Assembly (NCBI GenBank): GCA_905182975.1
Contig: CAJJDM010000060.1
Span: 30,620 to 94,619, forward strand
From: Paramecium primaurelia
Taxonomy: Eukaryota > Ciliophora > Oligohymenophorea > Peniculida > Parameciidae
DNA length: 64,000 bases
Reading direction: 5' to 3'
A program made the position numbers and the translations under genes. Under the pieces are notes generated by a model. The model saw only the letters and a list, made by a program, of their open reading frames with translations, was not told where the DNA came from and did no database searches. Positions 1-11,490 of this stretch are shown here, in pieces; positions within the stretch are counted from its first letter, which is position 1, and every line of letters begins with the position of its first letter.

Positions 1-617
1 CTTTAAGGAGGATTATTACTTAAAAATTATAAAATATTTAATTTCGATAATTTTTTTATCAAAGAAATATTTACTCTGATTATTTATTTTTACTAAATAA
101 ATAATTAAAAATGTTTTGATTATTTGAAAATGTAAGAATAAGAATAATTGATAATATTTAAATAAAAGTTATGATACAATTAATAAAATACATGTTATTA
201 GTTAATTTAGAGAATTTAGATATAATTTCATTTTGCTTTCATGTAAATATTTGAAAGATCATAAAAATACAGCATACAAATATGATTATATTGTAAAGCC
301 AAAGTTATTTTATAAGGATATAATTTATAAGTAAGAAAATAACCATTTAGGTTATTAGAGTTTTAAATATTTAATTAAATATTTTTAATTTACCAGAATC
401 TCTTATGATTCTAAATATTTTGATAATTCTTTCTATTTTTCTATTTATTTGAATAAAATAGACTGAATTTAATTACTATCTTAATTTCAATTGTCATAAT
501 AAATAAATTTATCTTCACTTTTATTTATTTTATTATATAAGAAAATAAAAAGAAAAATATAATGATTTTTTATTATTTTTTATAGAATTTGGAATAATAA
601 TAATAATAACTTATTAT
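1..617. other. AT-rich intergenic region
   Basis: No coding frame with an intron pattern or sensible composition could be supported here. The stretch is mostly A/T runs and presumably holds the 5' flank of the gene that starts at 618. Confidence 0.5.
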
Positions 618-2014
618 ATGTAGTAAGGAGAGAAATTAGAATTTAGGTGTCCAAAAGAAATTCATAATGGCTATGCAAAATTTGTATGTTTGAATGAATT
701 CTGTACCAATAGTAGAATTTTTTGTTTTGAATGTATAAAGAAAGGTGATCATAATACTCATATCAAAGATTAATATGAAATTGATAAACTATTTTAATTT
801 TTTGATAGCCAAAAGAAAAAAACAGAAGAATTAATATAAAAATTATAGTTGATCATTGTTGCAATCACTAATTAATTTTCTTAATTAGAATAAAGATTGA
901 AAATTAAATGTTGTTTCTCAACAGCAGAAGTATCAAAATTTGATACATAAAGACTAAATCAAGCATTAAATTAAATGATAAAATATAATGATATTACTAA
1001 GAACATATTATAAGATATTAATTAAAGTAGTAATGCTTTATTTGATTAAATAAATAAATATACTAATGAATTTACATTAGATGAAACAGACAAATAGAAC
1101 TAAGCTTATTTAAAAATATAGTAAGTTAATGAATTATTTGAATAAGGTATTAAAACAATTATTAATTTTTAGGTTAAAAATTATATGAAATAGAGAAATA
1201 TCAAGAAGCAATAGAATATTTTGATAAAGCACTATAAATTAATCCAAATGATTGTTAATCTTTGCATTCAGCATGTAAAACAATCATCCATAAATGTTTT
1301 AGCTAAATGCTTAACAATGATTAAAAATTACAAGGATGCAATTATTAAAGCTGATAAAATACTCTAAATAGATTAAAATAATCCATAATATTTATGTATA
1401 AAAGGTAAACAAACCCTTTAAATCTTTTAGCTGAAATTTTAAGATGTCAATAAAGATATGAAGAAGCAATTTTATATTCTGATAAGGCTCTTTCAATAAA
1501 TTCAAAGCATCTATTTTCCATAAACAATAAAGGTATGTAAATCTTATTTAATATATTAGCTGATTGTTTAAAAATGCTTAAAAAATATGAGGATGCTATT
1601 TTCTGGGCTGATGAAGCTCTTTAAATAGAGTAAAAGAATCTTTTCCCCTTGACTGTAAAATGTAAGCAAATATTATAAAATATATTAGCTCAAAGTTTAA
1701 AAATGATTGGGTAATACAATGACGCAATTATATGGGCTAATAAAGTTTTATTTATTAATGAAGATGATATTAACTCATTAATTACAAAAAGTATGTGAAT
1801 CTTATAAAATATATTAGTTGAATGTTTAATCAAGATTGGAAAATATAATGATGCCTTTAGATGTCTTAATACAGCATTATAATTATATCCAGAAAATTTA
1901 ACTTTAAAATAATTAAATAGTAATTGTTATTTTTAATAATAGTTTAATTATTAACTATTTAGAATTAAAATAATCAAGCTAATTAAAGTTTACAACAAAT
2001 TGAGAAAAATTTGA
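618..2014 (+). CDS. B-box-like zinc / tetratricopeptide repeat protein
   Basis: Read with TAA/TAG as Gln, this gives about 411 residues. The first 50 carry a Cys/His-rich B-box-like cluster (CP, CLNEFC, CFEC, then a closing H-x3-H in GDHNTH). Residues about 60-180 are a charged helical region, followed by TPR-like repeats with A-I-x-Y/W-A/S-D-K/E-A-L cores. Six introns are placed by frame: 1147-1172, 1275-1302, 1405-1430, 1533-1559, 1662-1688 and 1791-1817. All interrupt the repeat at the same place and phase, and the exons between them are each exactly 102 nt. TPR proteins are scaffolds for protein binding. The partner and role are not visible from sequence. The start is the first ATG of the open frame and the stop is TGA. 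Confidence 0.75.
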
Positions 2015-2546
2015 TTGCTCCTTTTTTTTAATTAATCAAAAATAAAAAATGAACTCTCTTGAAATTAATTTAATTATCTAATTTTTATAATAATAATTTA
2101 AGTAACATTTTCTACTTTTATAATTGAGAAATATTCCTTTACTTTCTATCACAATTTTAATTATACTTTTACAATAAGAAAATTTATCCATAACCATAAT
2201 AATGATAAAATCTTTAAATTTATGTTAAAATATTAAATTAAATTCTTATTCTACTTTCATCAATAATTTTCTTTGTTTTTAAACTAATTCATATTCATAG
2301 AATTAAATAACAAAAGATTGATTCTAAAAACAATAATTGATTATAGTTCATTTTATATTAAAATTGCTTTAAAAAGTTTATATAATCTTTAATGTACACA
2401 ACTCAATAAAAACTCATTAGAAACCATACAAAATTTGTATATCATAAAATTTATAAATTAGAAGTGATAATAATCAATTTATAATTAAAATAAATTTGTT
2501 AATATTAATTAAGCATCTATAAGAAATTAAATAATTTTAATAAAAA
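2015..2546. other. Intergenic region between convergent genes
   Basis: No gene seen. The region is A/T-rich and lies between the stops of the TPR gene and the amidase gene. The duplicated scaffold segment begins inside it at 2395. Confidence 0.5.
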
Positions 2547-3135
2547 TCAAATAGCTCTCTTCCATCCAATAATAACTTCATTTAAATCCCAAGCATATGG
2601 CTTATATTGTCGAATATTTGTTAGGAAATATTGATCACCCTCTTTCTTTAAAAGTACTTATCTTGCATAATTGCAATTATCCCAATCTTCATCATAGTTT
2701 TATTCTGCCAAATCAACAAGGTTTCCATTTACATTTGTAACCACAGCAACATGTCCCCACCATTATTTGCCACTCTTTTAATAAATAACAAGATCTCCTT
2801 TTTGAGGTGGAATAGAACTGCCTTATGGTATTGATTGAAACTATCTCTATTATTAAGTCATTATATCAGTAACAGTGTTAAGATCAAATATATGATATGC
2901 ACAACCAACATCACCAAATACAACTCCTTTAGTCAAGATAAGATATCTTCTTGCATATTCTACACATTAGAATCTAAAGTAATTATGAATAGTATAAAAA
3001 CCTCACTCCAGTAAAGACTTATCTATTATCAATAGTGATATAATTTGATCTAAAGTTGATGCCTCTATTATAATAGGCTGGAACATTATCAACTATTCCA
3101 GCAACAGCAGGTTCTTTATTACAAAGATTTCCCAT
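2547..3135 (-). CDS. CHAP / glutathionylspermidine-amidase-like cysteine amidase (copy 1)
   Basis: The reading is about 186 residues with one 28-nt intron at 2974-3001. It matches the amidase half of glutathionylspermidine/trypanothione synthetases: the catalytic Cys in FQCVEYARRYL, a GVVFGDVG block, GDLVIY, the catalytic His in WWGHVAVVT and the acidic site in LAEQNY. Such enzymes cleave the glutathione-polyamine amide bond. No ATP-grasp synthetase domain follows, so it is a stand-alone hydrolase whose true substrate is unknown. The start MGNLCNKE is a plain first ATG with a short upstream region. It is probably the same locus as 3928-4516, duplicated by the assembly. Confidence 0.75.
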
Positions 3136-3333
3136 AATTTATAGTAATTCTAAAATCCAAAAATTTAATATTAGAGCAATTATTATTTTGTATGATATAA
3201 GATGAGTGTTTCTGATGAAATATATTTGATAGAATGTAATTAATTATATATATTGAACATATTTTGTAACTAAATAATATCATAAGAGATAGACAAGAGT
3301 ACTAATTATAAAAATTATAAATAATTAGTTAAG

Positions 3334-3773
3334 ATGGGAGGAAATTGTTCTAATTGTAATTAATGTCAAAAGGATAGATTAGAGATAATTAATGAAATTG
3401 AAGTGACAAAAAAGTCAGATAGTTAAAGAAGAGTATTATCTTCAGTTTCATAACAATCATAAAATAGTTAATTAGATGTTGTAATGAATAGTATTATCTA
3501 TAGAATGATTTGAAATAGATTAAATGTGCACCAACTGAATAGAAGAATACAAAGTTTTCAGTGTTTGCAGAAGATTAAGAAAAAGATAAAAAGGATGATA
3601 AGAATTTGAATCAAAAGGCCGTTGTAATATAAAAAATTTGGAAGGGACACAAAGCTAGATAGAGTTATTAAGAATTGAAGAAATCCTTATCAGAAAAGAA
3701 TTAAAAAGATGAGTGTAAGAATTAAGAATAACAGTGTGATTAAGTAACAATAGCTAGTAAAGATAAAAAAAAG
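3334..3773 (+). pseudogene. MORN/IQ gene 5' fragment cut by the scaffold gap
   Basis: Identical to the first 440 bp of the MORN gene at 4715-6006, including the 23-nt intron (here 3481-3503). It stops at the N because the contig ends. It is an assembly duplicate, not a degraded gene. Confidence 0.85.
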
Positions 3774-3774
3774 N
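3774..3774. other. Single-base scaffold gap (N)
   Basis: One N separates two copies of the same 1379-bp sequence. A one-base N is a placeholder for a join of unknown or negative size, not a real base. Confidence 0.95.
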
Positions 3775-3775
3775 T

Positions 3776-5154
3776 TACACAACTCAATAAAAACTCATTA
3801 GAAACCATACAAAATTTGTATATCATAAAATTTATAAATTAGAAGTGATAATAATCAATTTATAATTAAAATAAATTTGTTAATATTAATTAAGCATCTA
3901 TAAGAAATTAAATAATTTTAATAAAAATCAAATAGCTCTCTTCCATCCAATAATAACTTCATTTAAATCCCAAGCATATGGCTTATATTGTCGAATATTT
4001 GTTAGGAAATATTGATCACCCTCTTTCTTTAAAAGTACTTATCTTGCATAATTGCAATTATCCCAATCTTCATCATAGTTTTATTCTGCCAAATCAACAA
4101 GGTTTCCATTTACATTTGTAACCACAGCAACATGTCCCCACCATTATTTGCCACTCTTTTAATAAATAACAAGATCTCCTTTTTGAGGTGGAATAGAACT
4201 GCCTTATGGTATTGATTGAAACTATCTCTATTATTAAGTCATTATATCAGTAACAGTGTTAAGATCAAATATATGATATGCACAACCAACATCACCAAAT
4301 ACAACTCCTTTAGTCAAGATAAGATATCTTCTTGCATATTCTACACATTAGAATCTAAAGTAATTATGAATAGTATAAAAACCTCACTCCAGTAAAGACT
4401 TATCTATTATCAATAGTGATATAATTTGATCTAAAGTTGATGCCTCTATTATAATAGGCTGGAACATTATCAACTATTCCAGCAACAGCAGGTTCTTTAT
4501 TACAAAGATTTCCCATAATTTATAGTAATTCTAAAATCCAAAAATTTAATATTAGAGCAATTATTATTTTGTATGATATAAGATGAGTGTTTCTGATGAA
4601 ATATATTTGATAGAATGTAATTAATTATATATATTGAACATATTTTGTAACTAAATAATATCATAAGAGATAGACAAGAGTACTAATTATAAAAATTATA
4701 AATAATTAGTTAAGATGGGAGGAAATTGTTCTAATTGTAATTAATGTCAAAAGGATAGATTAGAGATAATTAATGAAATTGAAGTGACAAAAAAGTCAGA
4801 TAGTTAAAGAAGAGTATTATCTTCAGTTTCATAACAATCATAAAATAGTTAATTAGATGTTGTAATGAATAGTATTATCTATAGAATGATTTGAAATAGA
4901 TTAAATGTGCACCAACTGAATAGAAGAATACAAAGTTTTCAGTGTTTGCAGAAGATTAAGAAAAAGATAAAAAGGATGATAAGAATTTGAATCAAAAGGC
5001 CGTTGTAATATAAAAAATTTGGAAGGGACACAAAGCTAGATAGAGTTATTAAGAATTGAAGAAATCCTTATCAGAAAAGAATTAAAAAGATGAGTGTAAG
5101 AATTAAGAATAACAGTGTGATTAAGTAACAATAGCTAGTAAAGATAAAAAAAAG
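3776..5154. repeat. Direct repeat, copy 2 (1379 bp), right of an N
   Basis: Exact partner of 2395-3773. This copy runs on without a break into the rest of the MORN gene, so it is the copy to trust for annotation. Confidence 0.9.
3928..4516 (-). CDS. CHAP / glutathionylspermidine-amidase-like cysteine amidase (copy 2)
   Basis: Same protein and intron (4355-4382) as 2547-3135, with no difference that I could see. Catalytic Cys (QCVEYARR) and His (GHVAVV) are present. Divergent to the MORN gene, with 198 bp between the two starts. Count one gene, not two, unless long reads show a real tandem duplication. Confidence 0.75.
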
Positions 5155-6006
5155 AATGTTCAATATTTCAATTGTTAAGAGTTTGGAGGTAATATAGATA
5201 ATATTAATGTATAGTAAGTAACTCAAACAATTAAAAAACACGTGAGAAGCGTCCTTTATTTGTATTTAAGAGTGGAGCTACATATGAAGGTGAATGGATA
5301 GGGAATAAAAGAGATGGAAAAGGAGTATAAATATGGCCAGATAGTGCTAGATATGATGGTGAATGGGTAGATAATAAGGCATGTGGGAAAGGATCATTTT
5401 ATCATGTAGATGGAGATGCTTATATTGGAGAATGGGATGATGATAGAGCAAATGGATATGGAATTTATAAATAAAATAATGGTGCTGTTTATGAAGGGTA
5501 TTGGAAGAATGATTTATAACATGGAAAGGGTGAAGAGAAATGTAATTGATTAATATATATTTTAGGGATTGATTAATCAAGTTATTAAGGAGATTATTTT
5601 GAAGGGAAAAAATAAGGAAAAGGCAAGTATATTTGGCCAGATGGTAGTTATTATGAAGGAGATTGGATTGATAATAGAATCAATGGTTATGTATATATAT
5701 TAAATGATATTTACTAAGGGAGAGTACTATTGGGCAGATGGAAGAATATTTAAAGGATAATGGAAGGATAATAAAATGCATGGAATAGGATATTATCAAT
5801 GGGCAGATGGTAGATCTTATTAAGGTTAATATGTGGATGACAAAAAGTAAGGTAATGGGAAATATACATGGCCAGATGGTAGATATTATGATGGTGATTG
5901 GTAAGATGGAAAATAACATGGAAAAGGTAAATATGTATTACCTGATGGAAAGATGAAAAATGGAATTTGGGATTAAGGTAGAAGAGTAAATTGGTTGGAA
6001 GAATGA
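4715..6006 (+). CDS. IQ-motif and MORN-repeat protein
   Basis: The model gives 396 residues after removing introns 4862-4884, 5189-5214, 5542-5565 and 5691-5718. The N-terminus MGGNCSNCNQC fits N-myristoylation at Gly2 with neighbouring Cys for palmitoylation. Around residue 95-115 is an IQ-like motif (VIQKIWKGHKARQSY), which in other proteins binds calmodulin or light chains. From about residue 170 to the end are nine MORN repeats of the type Y-x-G-x-W-x-x-x-x-x-G-x-G. MORN proteins bind membranes or act as scaffolds at cortical and ciliary structures, so a membrane-linked scaffold is the natural inference. The specific role is unknown. Confidence 0.85.
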
Positions 6007-6057
6007 TATAACTTGATTAATTTGATTAACTAATTAATAATTGTTTTTATTATTAAA

Positions 6058-7360
6058 TCATTTTAACAAATTCCTAGAGATAATGACTTTCATTATTTCA
6101 TTAGTACCTTCTAATATTTAATGGACTCTTAAATCTCTTACAATTCTATTAATATAATATAAATAATTTTACCTTTCTATTTAATATTCACTTAAATATC
6201 CATAACCTCCATGAAGTTATAATGCTTCATTAGCAACATTGAAACAACTATCAGTTGCATATCTTTTTGCCATAGCAGAATACAATGTTTTATCAGGATG
6301 ATTATTGTCAATCATTTAAGCAGCTTATCTAACAATTAATCTAGATGTAACAAGATTAGTAGCCATATCTGCAAATTTAAATTATAATCCTTAAAATGAT
6401 GCAAGTGGTTATCCAAATTATTTACGATCTTTAATATAATAAATAATTAATTAATACCATGTAAATAATCTTTAGATAAATCAAATGCAAATGATGCACC
6501 ACCAAGAGAACATGATGCAATATTAATTCTACCACCATCCAATGCACTCATAGCCATTTTAAATCCATTACCTTCTTTACCAAGTAAATTTGATTAAGGA
6601 ACACGTACATTATCAAATAATACCATAGATGTAGGTGAAGCATTCCATCCCATTTTATCTTCTAATTTACCAAATGATAATCCTGGAGTTCCTTTTTCAA
6701 CTATAATGCATGATACATCTTTTTCTGATGTTTTACACATTAATAAATATACATCACTAACAGAACCTCCAGAAATAAAACATTTAGATCCATTAATAAC
6801 ATAATCATTTCCATCCTATTATTAAATATATATATATAATACTTTCTTTGCAAATGTTTTCATATTTTTACTATCACTACCACTATTAGGTTCAGTTAAA
6901 CAATATGAAGCAAATGCATCAAATGTACTAAAACGAGGAATCCATGTCTTTTTTTATTCTTCATTACCAAATTAATCCACCATATATGCACACATATTTT
7001 AAATTGTTAAATATGCTGTTGTTGTTACATCTCCATAAGAGAGTGCCTCAAAAATAACACTTGCTGTCAAACGATCTAACCCAACACCACCTTATCATCA
7101 TTTTCTAATACTTTACCTGATTCCTATTTTACATATATTGTTGAGAATCCCATTGCTGCCAATTCTCTCAAGACATCTTTTGGAAAATGATGTTTTTTAT
7201 CCCATTCAGCTGAATATGGTAACATTTTCTCTTTTGAAAAGTCTAATGCTGCTTTCTATATTTAGAGATGTTCTTCATTGAGAAATGTACTGTCACTCAT
7301 ATATTTAAATCCAAATCTTGGAATGTGATTCACCATCAATCTATTACGTATTATTTGCAT
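6058..7360 (-). CDS. ACAD8: Isobutyryl-CoA dehydrogenase (ACAD8-type acyl-CoA dehydrogenase)
   Basis: The gene encodes 397 residues after removing introns 7091-7116, 6816-6842, 6429-6457 and 6146-6172. The fold blocks are in family order: an N-terminal helical domain, SYCLTEPNSGSD (substrate/FAD loop), NGSKCFISGG, VEKGTPGLSFGK, GGRINIASCSLG, RKQFGQPLASFQ, LQLHGGYGYL and the C-terminal VHQILEGTNEIM. Phrases such as INIASCSLG and EKGTPGLSFGK are close to vertebrate ACAD8, which oxidises isobutyryl-CoA in mitochondrial valine breakdown and passes electrons to ETF. The short basic N-terminus MQIIRNRLM could be a mitochondrial presequence. It is divergently transcribed from the next gene with only 40 bp between the starts. 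Confidence 0.88.
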
Positions 7361-7400
7361 TTTTAATATCTAGAAAATATTATTAATTACACAATAGTAA

Positions 7401-8297
7401 ATGCACAATTCAGCATTTCTCTTCAGTGTTTTGTAGGACAACCTTCATAAGCTGTATTAAGGGAATATAAATGTTTTGGAATCAATCTAATATTTTCAAT
7501 TAAAAAACATCAGAACTATTATTGTAGTTGGATAACATAATTACAAATAATATACACAATTTGTTAACTATCATGTATTTTCTATTTTATTTATTTAGAA
7601 AGTTGATGAAAATCAAACAGACATCATCAAAATCTTTGATAGAATAACTACACTCATTTCAAATGAAATAAAGCGTTCATCTGTTTTAGTATGTTGTTCT
7701 AATGGATTAAATTGGAGTGCTGCTATAATTATAGCCTACTTAATCAAAATTAAATAATGGTAATATGAAAAAGCTTTCTATCATCTTAAATCATTGAAGA
7801 CATTAGTGAATCCTTCTTTGCCTCTAAAAAAATAACTAATATTATTCAATTCTAAAATTCACAATTAAAAACAAGAGAACTAAGAAAATAATATTAATTA
7901 TTCTAATCTAATCATTCCTTCCAAATTTTAACAACGAATTATTGAATAGACTTAAAAGTAATAATATTTGGAAGATTCTATTAATTCTTAAGATGATATA
8001 CAATCCATAGGTTCTTATTAAGGTGGATAAACACCTATATTCTATTCACCAAATAAATAGAGTTTAATCTAAAAACAAAAACAATCCTCTAATCCTAAAA
8101 GTCCAGAAAAAAGAATAAGTAGACACATCAGGAATTACACTTTCTAAATTGATGATGCTACTGAACAATAACTTTAAAACAATGAGCAACAAGTTCAAAG
8201 TTCTCCTTAATTTAAAAATTAAGAAGAATAATTAATTCTTAGACATAGAAGAAGAAGAATTACTCATAGAACAAAAAGTGCTTTGAATTAAAAATGA
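7401..8297 (+). CDS. Dual-specificity-phosphatase-like protein with altered active site
   Basis: The gene encodes 290 residues with one 24-nt intron (7575-7598). Residues about 15-150 match the DSP fold: LYQGNINVLES near the start, then the P-loop position VLVCCSNGLNWSAAIIIAYLI and a helical AxxxLK end. The family signature is HCxxGxxRS. Here the Cys and Gly stay, but the His before the Cys is Cys and the invariant phosphate-binding Arg is Trp. It is therefore probably a pseudophosphatase that binds rather than hydrolyses phospho-substrates. The C-terminal half is Gln/Asn-rich and basic and probably disordered, ending in RRRRITHRTKSALNQK. The ATG chosen is the first in frame. Confidence 0.7.
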
Positions 8298-8323
8298 TTA
8301 TAATTTTATATTAAATAGTCTAA

Positions 8324-9115
8324 ATGGAAATTATAAAATTACAATATTTGGGATTCACATACATCTTTAGAGATAACTTAGAAGTCTAATAACTGAATTT
8401 ATTCATAGAATAAAACATAACTAAAGACCCTTATAAAATAAAATGGGTATATTCTGATGAAATATATAATCTTAATAACACTAATTCTATAAATTATCTA
8501 AGAGAAATTATTAAAGAAAAAAACATCTAAAAGGTAGTGTTATAAATTGAAGACCAATGATATTGATTATTATTTTATTAATGAAAGTTTAATTTATTTT
8601 TGGAAGGATATATAAATCTTAATCATACTTTCTTATCTATAAGACATACAAAACCTTATTAGATAGATATTAAAAATAGATGATTTAGAATTAATATAAG
8701 AAATATTATTAAGATTTGAAGCATTGCATTAATTTCAAAAATATAGAATTCTGTTTATATATCTAAGAATGTAATTTTTAGTAATTAATTAATCGACTAC
8801 AATTATAATAATTCTCATAATTGTATAAATGATATTTTTGGAAAAATAATAATAATTAAGAATAGAATAATCAAAAGAAGAATACTAAATGGAATAAAAT
8901 TATAGTATTTATGATAATCCTATTCATAATTATTTTGAAGTAAACGTATTCAAATTGTTATTTGGATGTTAATAAAATATTGATTATACTTAGTAAAATA
9001 ATTAATTTTTCAGAGTAAATAGTAAAAATGAATTGATGATCTTTATTTTATACTAAATTTTTGAAGATATTTAATAAAGATTAAATCATTCAAATGATTT
9101 AACAATGTTATAAAT
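8324..9115 (+). CDS. Uncharacterised gene, 3' end unresolved, possible frameshift
   Basis: A coding-like frame starts MEIIKLQYLGFTY. To stay open it needs either a 19-nt intron (8532-8550) or the loss of one A in the A-run near 8520. After that it continues through IDYYFINESLIYFWKD, a hydrophobic stretch and EEYQMEQNYSIYDNP. I found no TGA in the frame before it runs antisense into the next gene, so the end given is only the last stretch that looks coding. No family recognised. It converges with the minus-strand gene that ends at 9150. Confidence 0.35.
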
Positions 9116-9149
9116 AATCATAAACAAATTCTTTTTTAATAGTTAATAT

Positions 9150-10268
9150 TCAAATTATGTATTTAGTTAATTTAGGATAAAAAGTCTGTCCTTTCTTTTT
9201 AAGATTCCAATTAGCAATTATGATATCTTCATTTTAACTTTATTTTTTATTTTCTTAATTGTCTGTTATTTGATACAATTGATTATCATCATCTTATAAT
9301 ACACATTCATATTCTCTATCAAATTTACTTATTCCTTATAATGATATGTCCTATTTGGGATCAAAAGATAATAAAGGAGAATCTGGATTAACTTCTTTCA
9401 ATTTCTTTTTTAATTCATTTTAAGTCTTCTTACTATATAAAGGTTGGTTAATTTTTTAATTGACTTATATAATTTCTGTATATTGTTATTTTGGAGTATG
9501 ATGAGTAGAGAAATTTGTATAAATATCTGCAACTACTTAAGTTGAATCCATATAATTTGGTTTTTCATCAATAGAATAAGGATTTCTATTCTCATAATAA
9601 CTGTTCTATTTTTTCCTAATTTAACGATACCATACTCTCTTATCTGAGAGTAAATGATCATTCAATGCCAAATTTAATTCATACTTTTATCTAAAATCAT
9701 TTGATCTCTAATATAATGTTTTATCTAAGCTTCTACCTGTTCGATTACCTAATATTAATGATGTATCAATCCTATTTTATTATAACTATTAAAATTGATT
9801 GAGAATTCTTTCATCTTTAGTAACAACCATTTTAACTTCCTTTTTCATATTATCAATTAAATCAGATTTTTATTCTTAACGAATTCTATTTTTTAATTTC
9901 ATCATCTTCAATTGATATAATAGATCCTATTTATTAATTAATTCAGGTTATATTTAATTGGGTTTCTTCTTTTTTGGTTCAATTAAGACTCTTTCTTATT
10001 TTATTTTATTTTCTAACTTCATTAATCCTAATTAAGGTTTTATTGATTAATAGAACTTTTCAAATCTAGATGGTTCAACATTCTATATCTAACTCTAATC
10101 ACAAGATTAAGTTTTCATCTCTGATAGTTTTTTTAAAGAAAACTTAGGACCAACTAAATCTCTATCAGACATAGGACTTTTATTCTTCATAATGTCAATT
10201 ATGGGATCTTAAAAGATATTCTTTTATGTGTATTTCTCAATAGTGGTAGGAGTTGCCAAATAATACAT
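9150..10268 (-). CDS. Uncharacterised charged protein, 372 residues
   Basis: A single intronless frame from ATG (MYYLATPTTIEKYT) to TGA. It is rich in Lys, Gln and Asn with short helical, basic segments (for example KKKKPN, KLENKIKQER, KKKLKEVNPD). No domain was recognised. An in-frame TGA lies just upstream of the ATG and belongs to the previous gene, which fixes the start. It sits 15 bp downstream of the same-strand gene at 10284-11364. A splice fusion of the two was considered, but no GT...AG intron fits. Confidence 0.55.
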
Positions 10269-10283
10269 ATAATTAAATAATAA

Positions 10284-11364
10284 TCATATGAATTAATTTT
10301 AAAAATGTCCAGATGAAAACTTTGAGTTTAATGATCCAGATTATCTAATTCTTGCTAACACTTCTGAACTTGTTTATGTATTCATATTCATATCTGTATC
10401 TCTATTAAACTCTTTACGAACATTTTTCTCTATTATTATATTAATTATATTTTACCTTTTGAATTTTGTTAACCTCCTCCTAATTTTTGTTTTTCAAGTC
10501 TTTCCCTCTCTAATTTTTCTCTATGTTCTTCTGCTAAACTCTTTGATCTAAATTCTTAATCATACCATATCATAAACTCTTTTATTTCTTCAGGATTTCT
10601 TTATTTTTAATTTACTTCTCCCAAATATATACTATCTAATTATTAATATTATTAATATTACCATTTTTTGGTTATTATTATTAAATAGGTAAAGTTTATA
10701 CTTTTTTTCTTTCATTCAAATAACTAGTTAATTTTCTATCTCCACCCTTAGCAAAATTTTCCTCCAAAAATAAGTCCATATCTGATTTTTCATCTAATCT
10801 TTTTGGCAATTATTTTTATGGCTCCAACTCTTTAATATTCTTTGTCACTTCTTTCATTTTCTCTGGGGATTCACTTTTGCTAACATTTGAATTATTTGAT
10901 TCTGGCTCTTAATACTTAATTCCTTTCACTACTTCATCATATAACCCTCTTACATAGTGTTCCAATTTGATTTTTTTATTGACTTTCTTGAATATTGGTG
11001 CTTTTTCATTCCCTTAATTTTTAAGTTTAAGTTTATCCATTAATTTATCAAGTTTCTCTTTTACATTTTAATTTTCAATTCCTCCTGTCTCTATTACACA
11101 TCCATCATCCAATTAAGAAAATAGATCAAAGAATTCTTCAAAATCATCTTAGAATATCTTAATAAATGATTTAAATGCTTTTATCACTTTTTCCCTGTTA
11201 ATTTTACTCTTGTCCTTCTTACTTTTTTTCTCTTTTTTACTCTATTATTTTTCTTCTCTTAACAAAGACTATGCTTTTTGTTCAACCTTTTGAATTTTCT
11301 TTAACTATTTTTATTTGTCACTAGAATCATGTCTTTTCTAATGTTTATTATCTTAAGACTCCAT
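10284..11364 (-). CDS. Uncharacterised basic protein with DUF3752/GPALPP1-like C-terminus
   Basis: The gene encodes 342 residues after removing introns 10636-10661 and 10430-10455 (26 nt each). The N-terminal 60 residues are highly basic (repeated KKEKKSKKDKSK-like runs) and suggest nuclear localisation. The C-terminal part contains IKEFMIWYDQEFRSKSLAEEH, a KLERERLEKQK helix and F-N-R-D-T-D-M-N-M-N ... F-S-S-G. That spacing recalls the DUF3752 domain of GPALPP1-type nuclear proteins. The resemblance is short and from memory, so the family call is weak. The gene structure itself is sound. Confidence 0.55.
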
Positions 11365-11490
11365 AAATTAATTTTATTATAAAATGCATTAATTAATATT
11401 ACTAACAAAAAATTCTTATGTTATCTTAAATTATATTATATCCATTTTCATTATTAATGTAGACAATGCCATTTAAAGTTGCTTTTTTAA

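Larger units (their letters stand above)
2395..3773. repeat. Direct repeat, copy 1 (1379 bp), left of an N
   Basis: This segment is repeated base for base, as far as I can read, at 3776-5154 (offset 1381). The two copies are separated only by the single N at 3774 and one unmatched base. That geometry is typical of two contigs with overlapping ends that were scaffolded but not merged. It contains one complete amidase gene and the truncated start of the MORN gene. Confidence 0.9.

Noticed and set aside
2547..4516. Tandem gene duplication of the amidase
   Set aside because: The copies are identical down to non-coding flanks and are separated by one N, which points to an assembly duplicate.
5347..5919. 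Minus-strand standard-code frames rich in His, Ile and Leu over the MORN region
   Set aside because: They are antisense shadows of the MORN repeats, which read cleanly on the plus strand with four introns.
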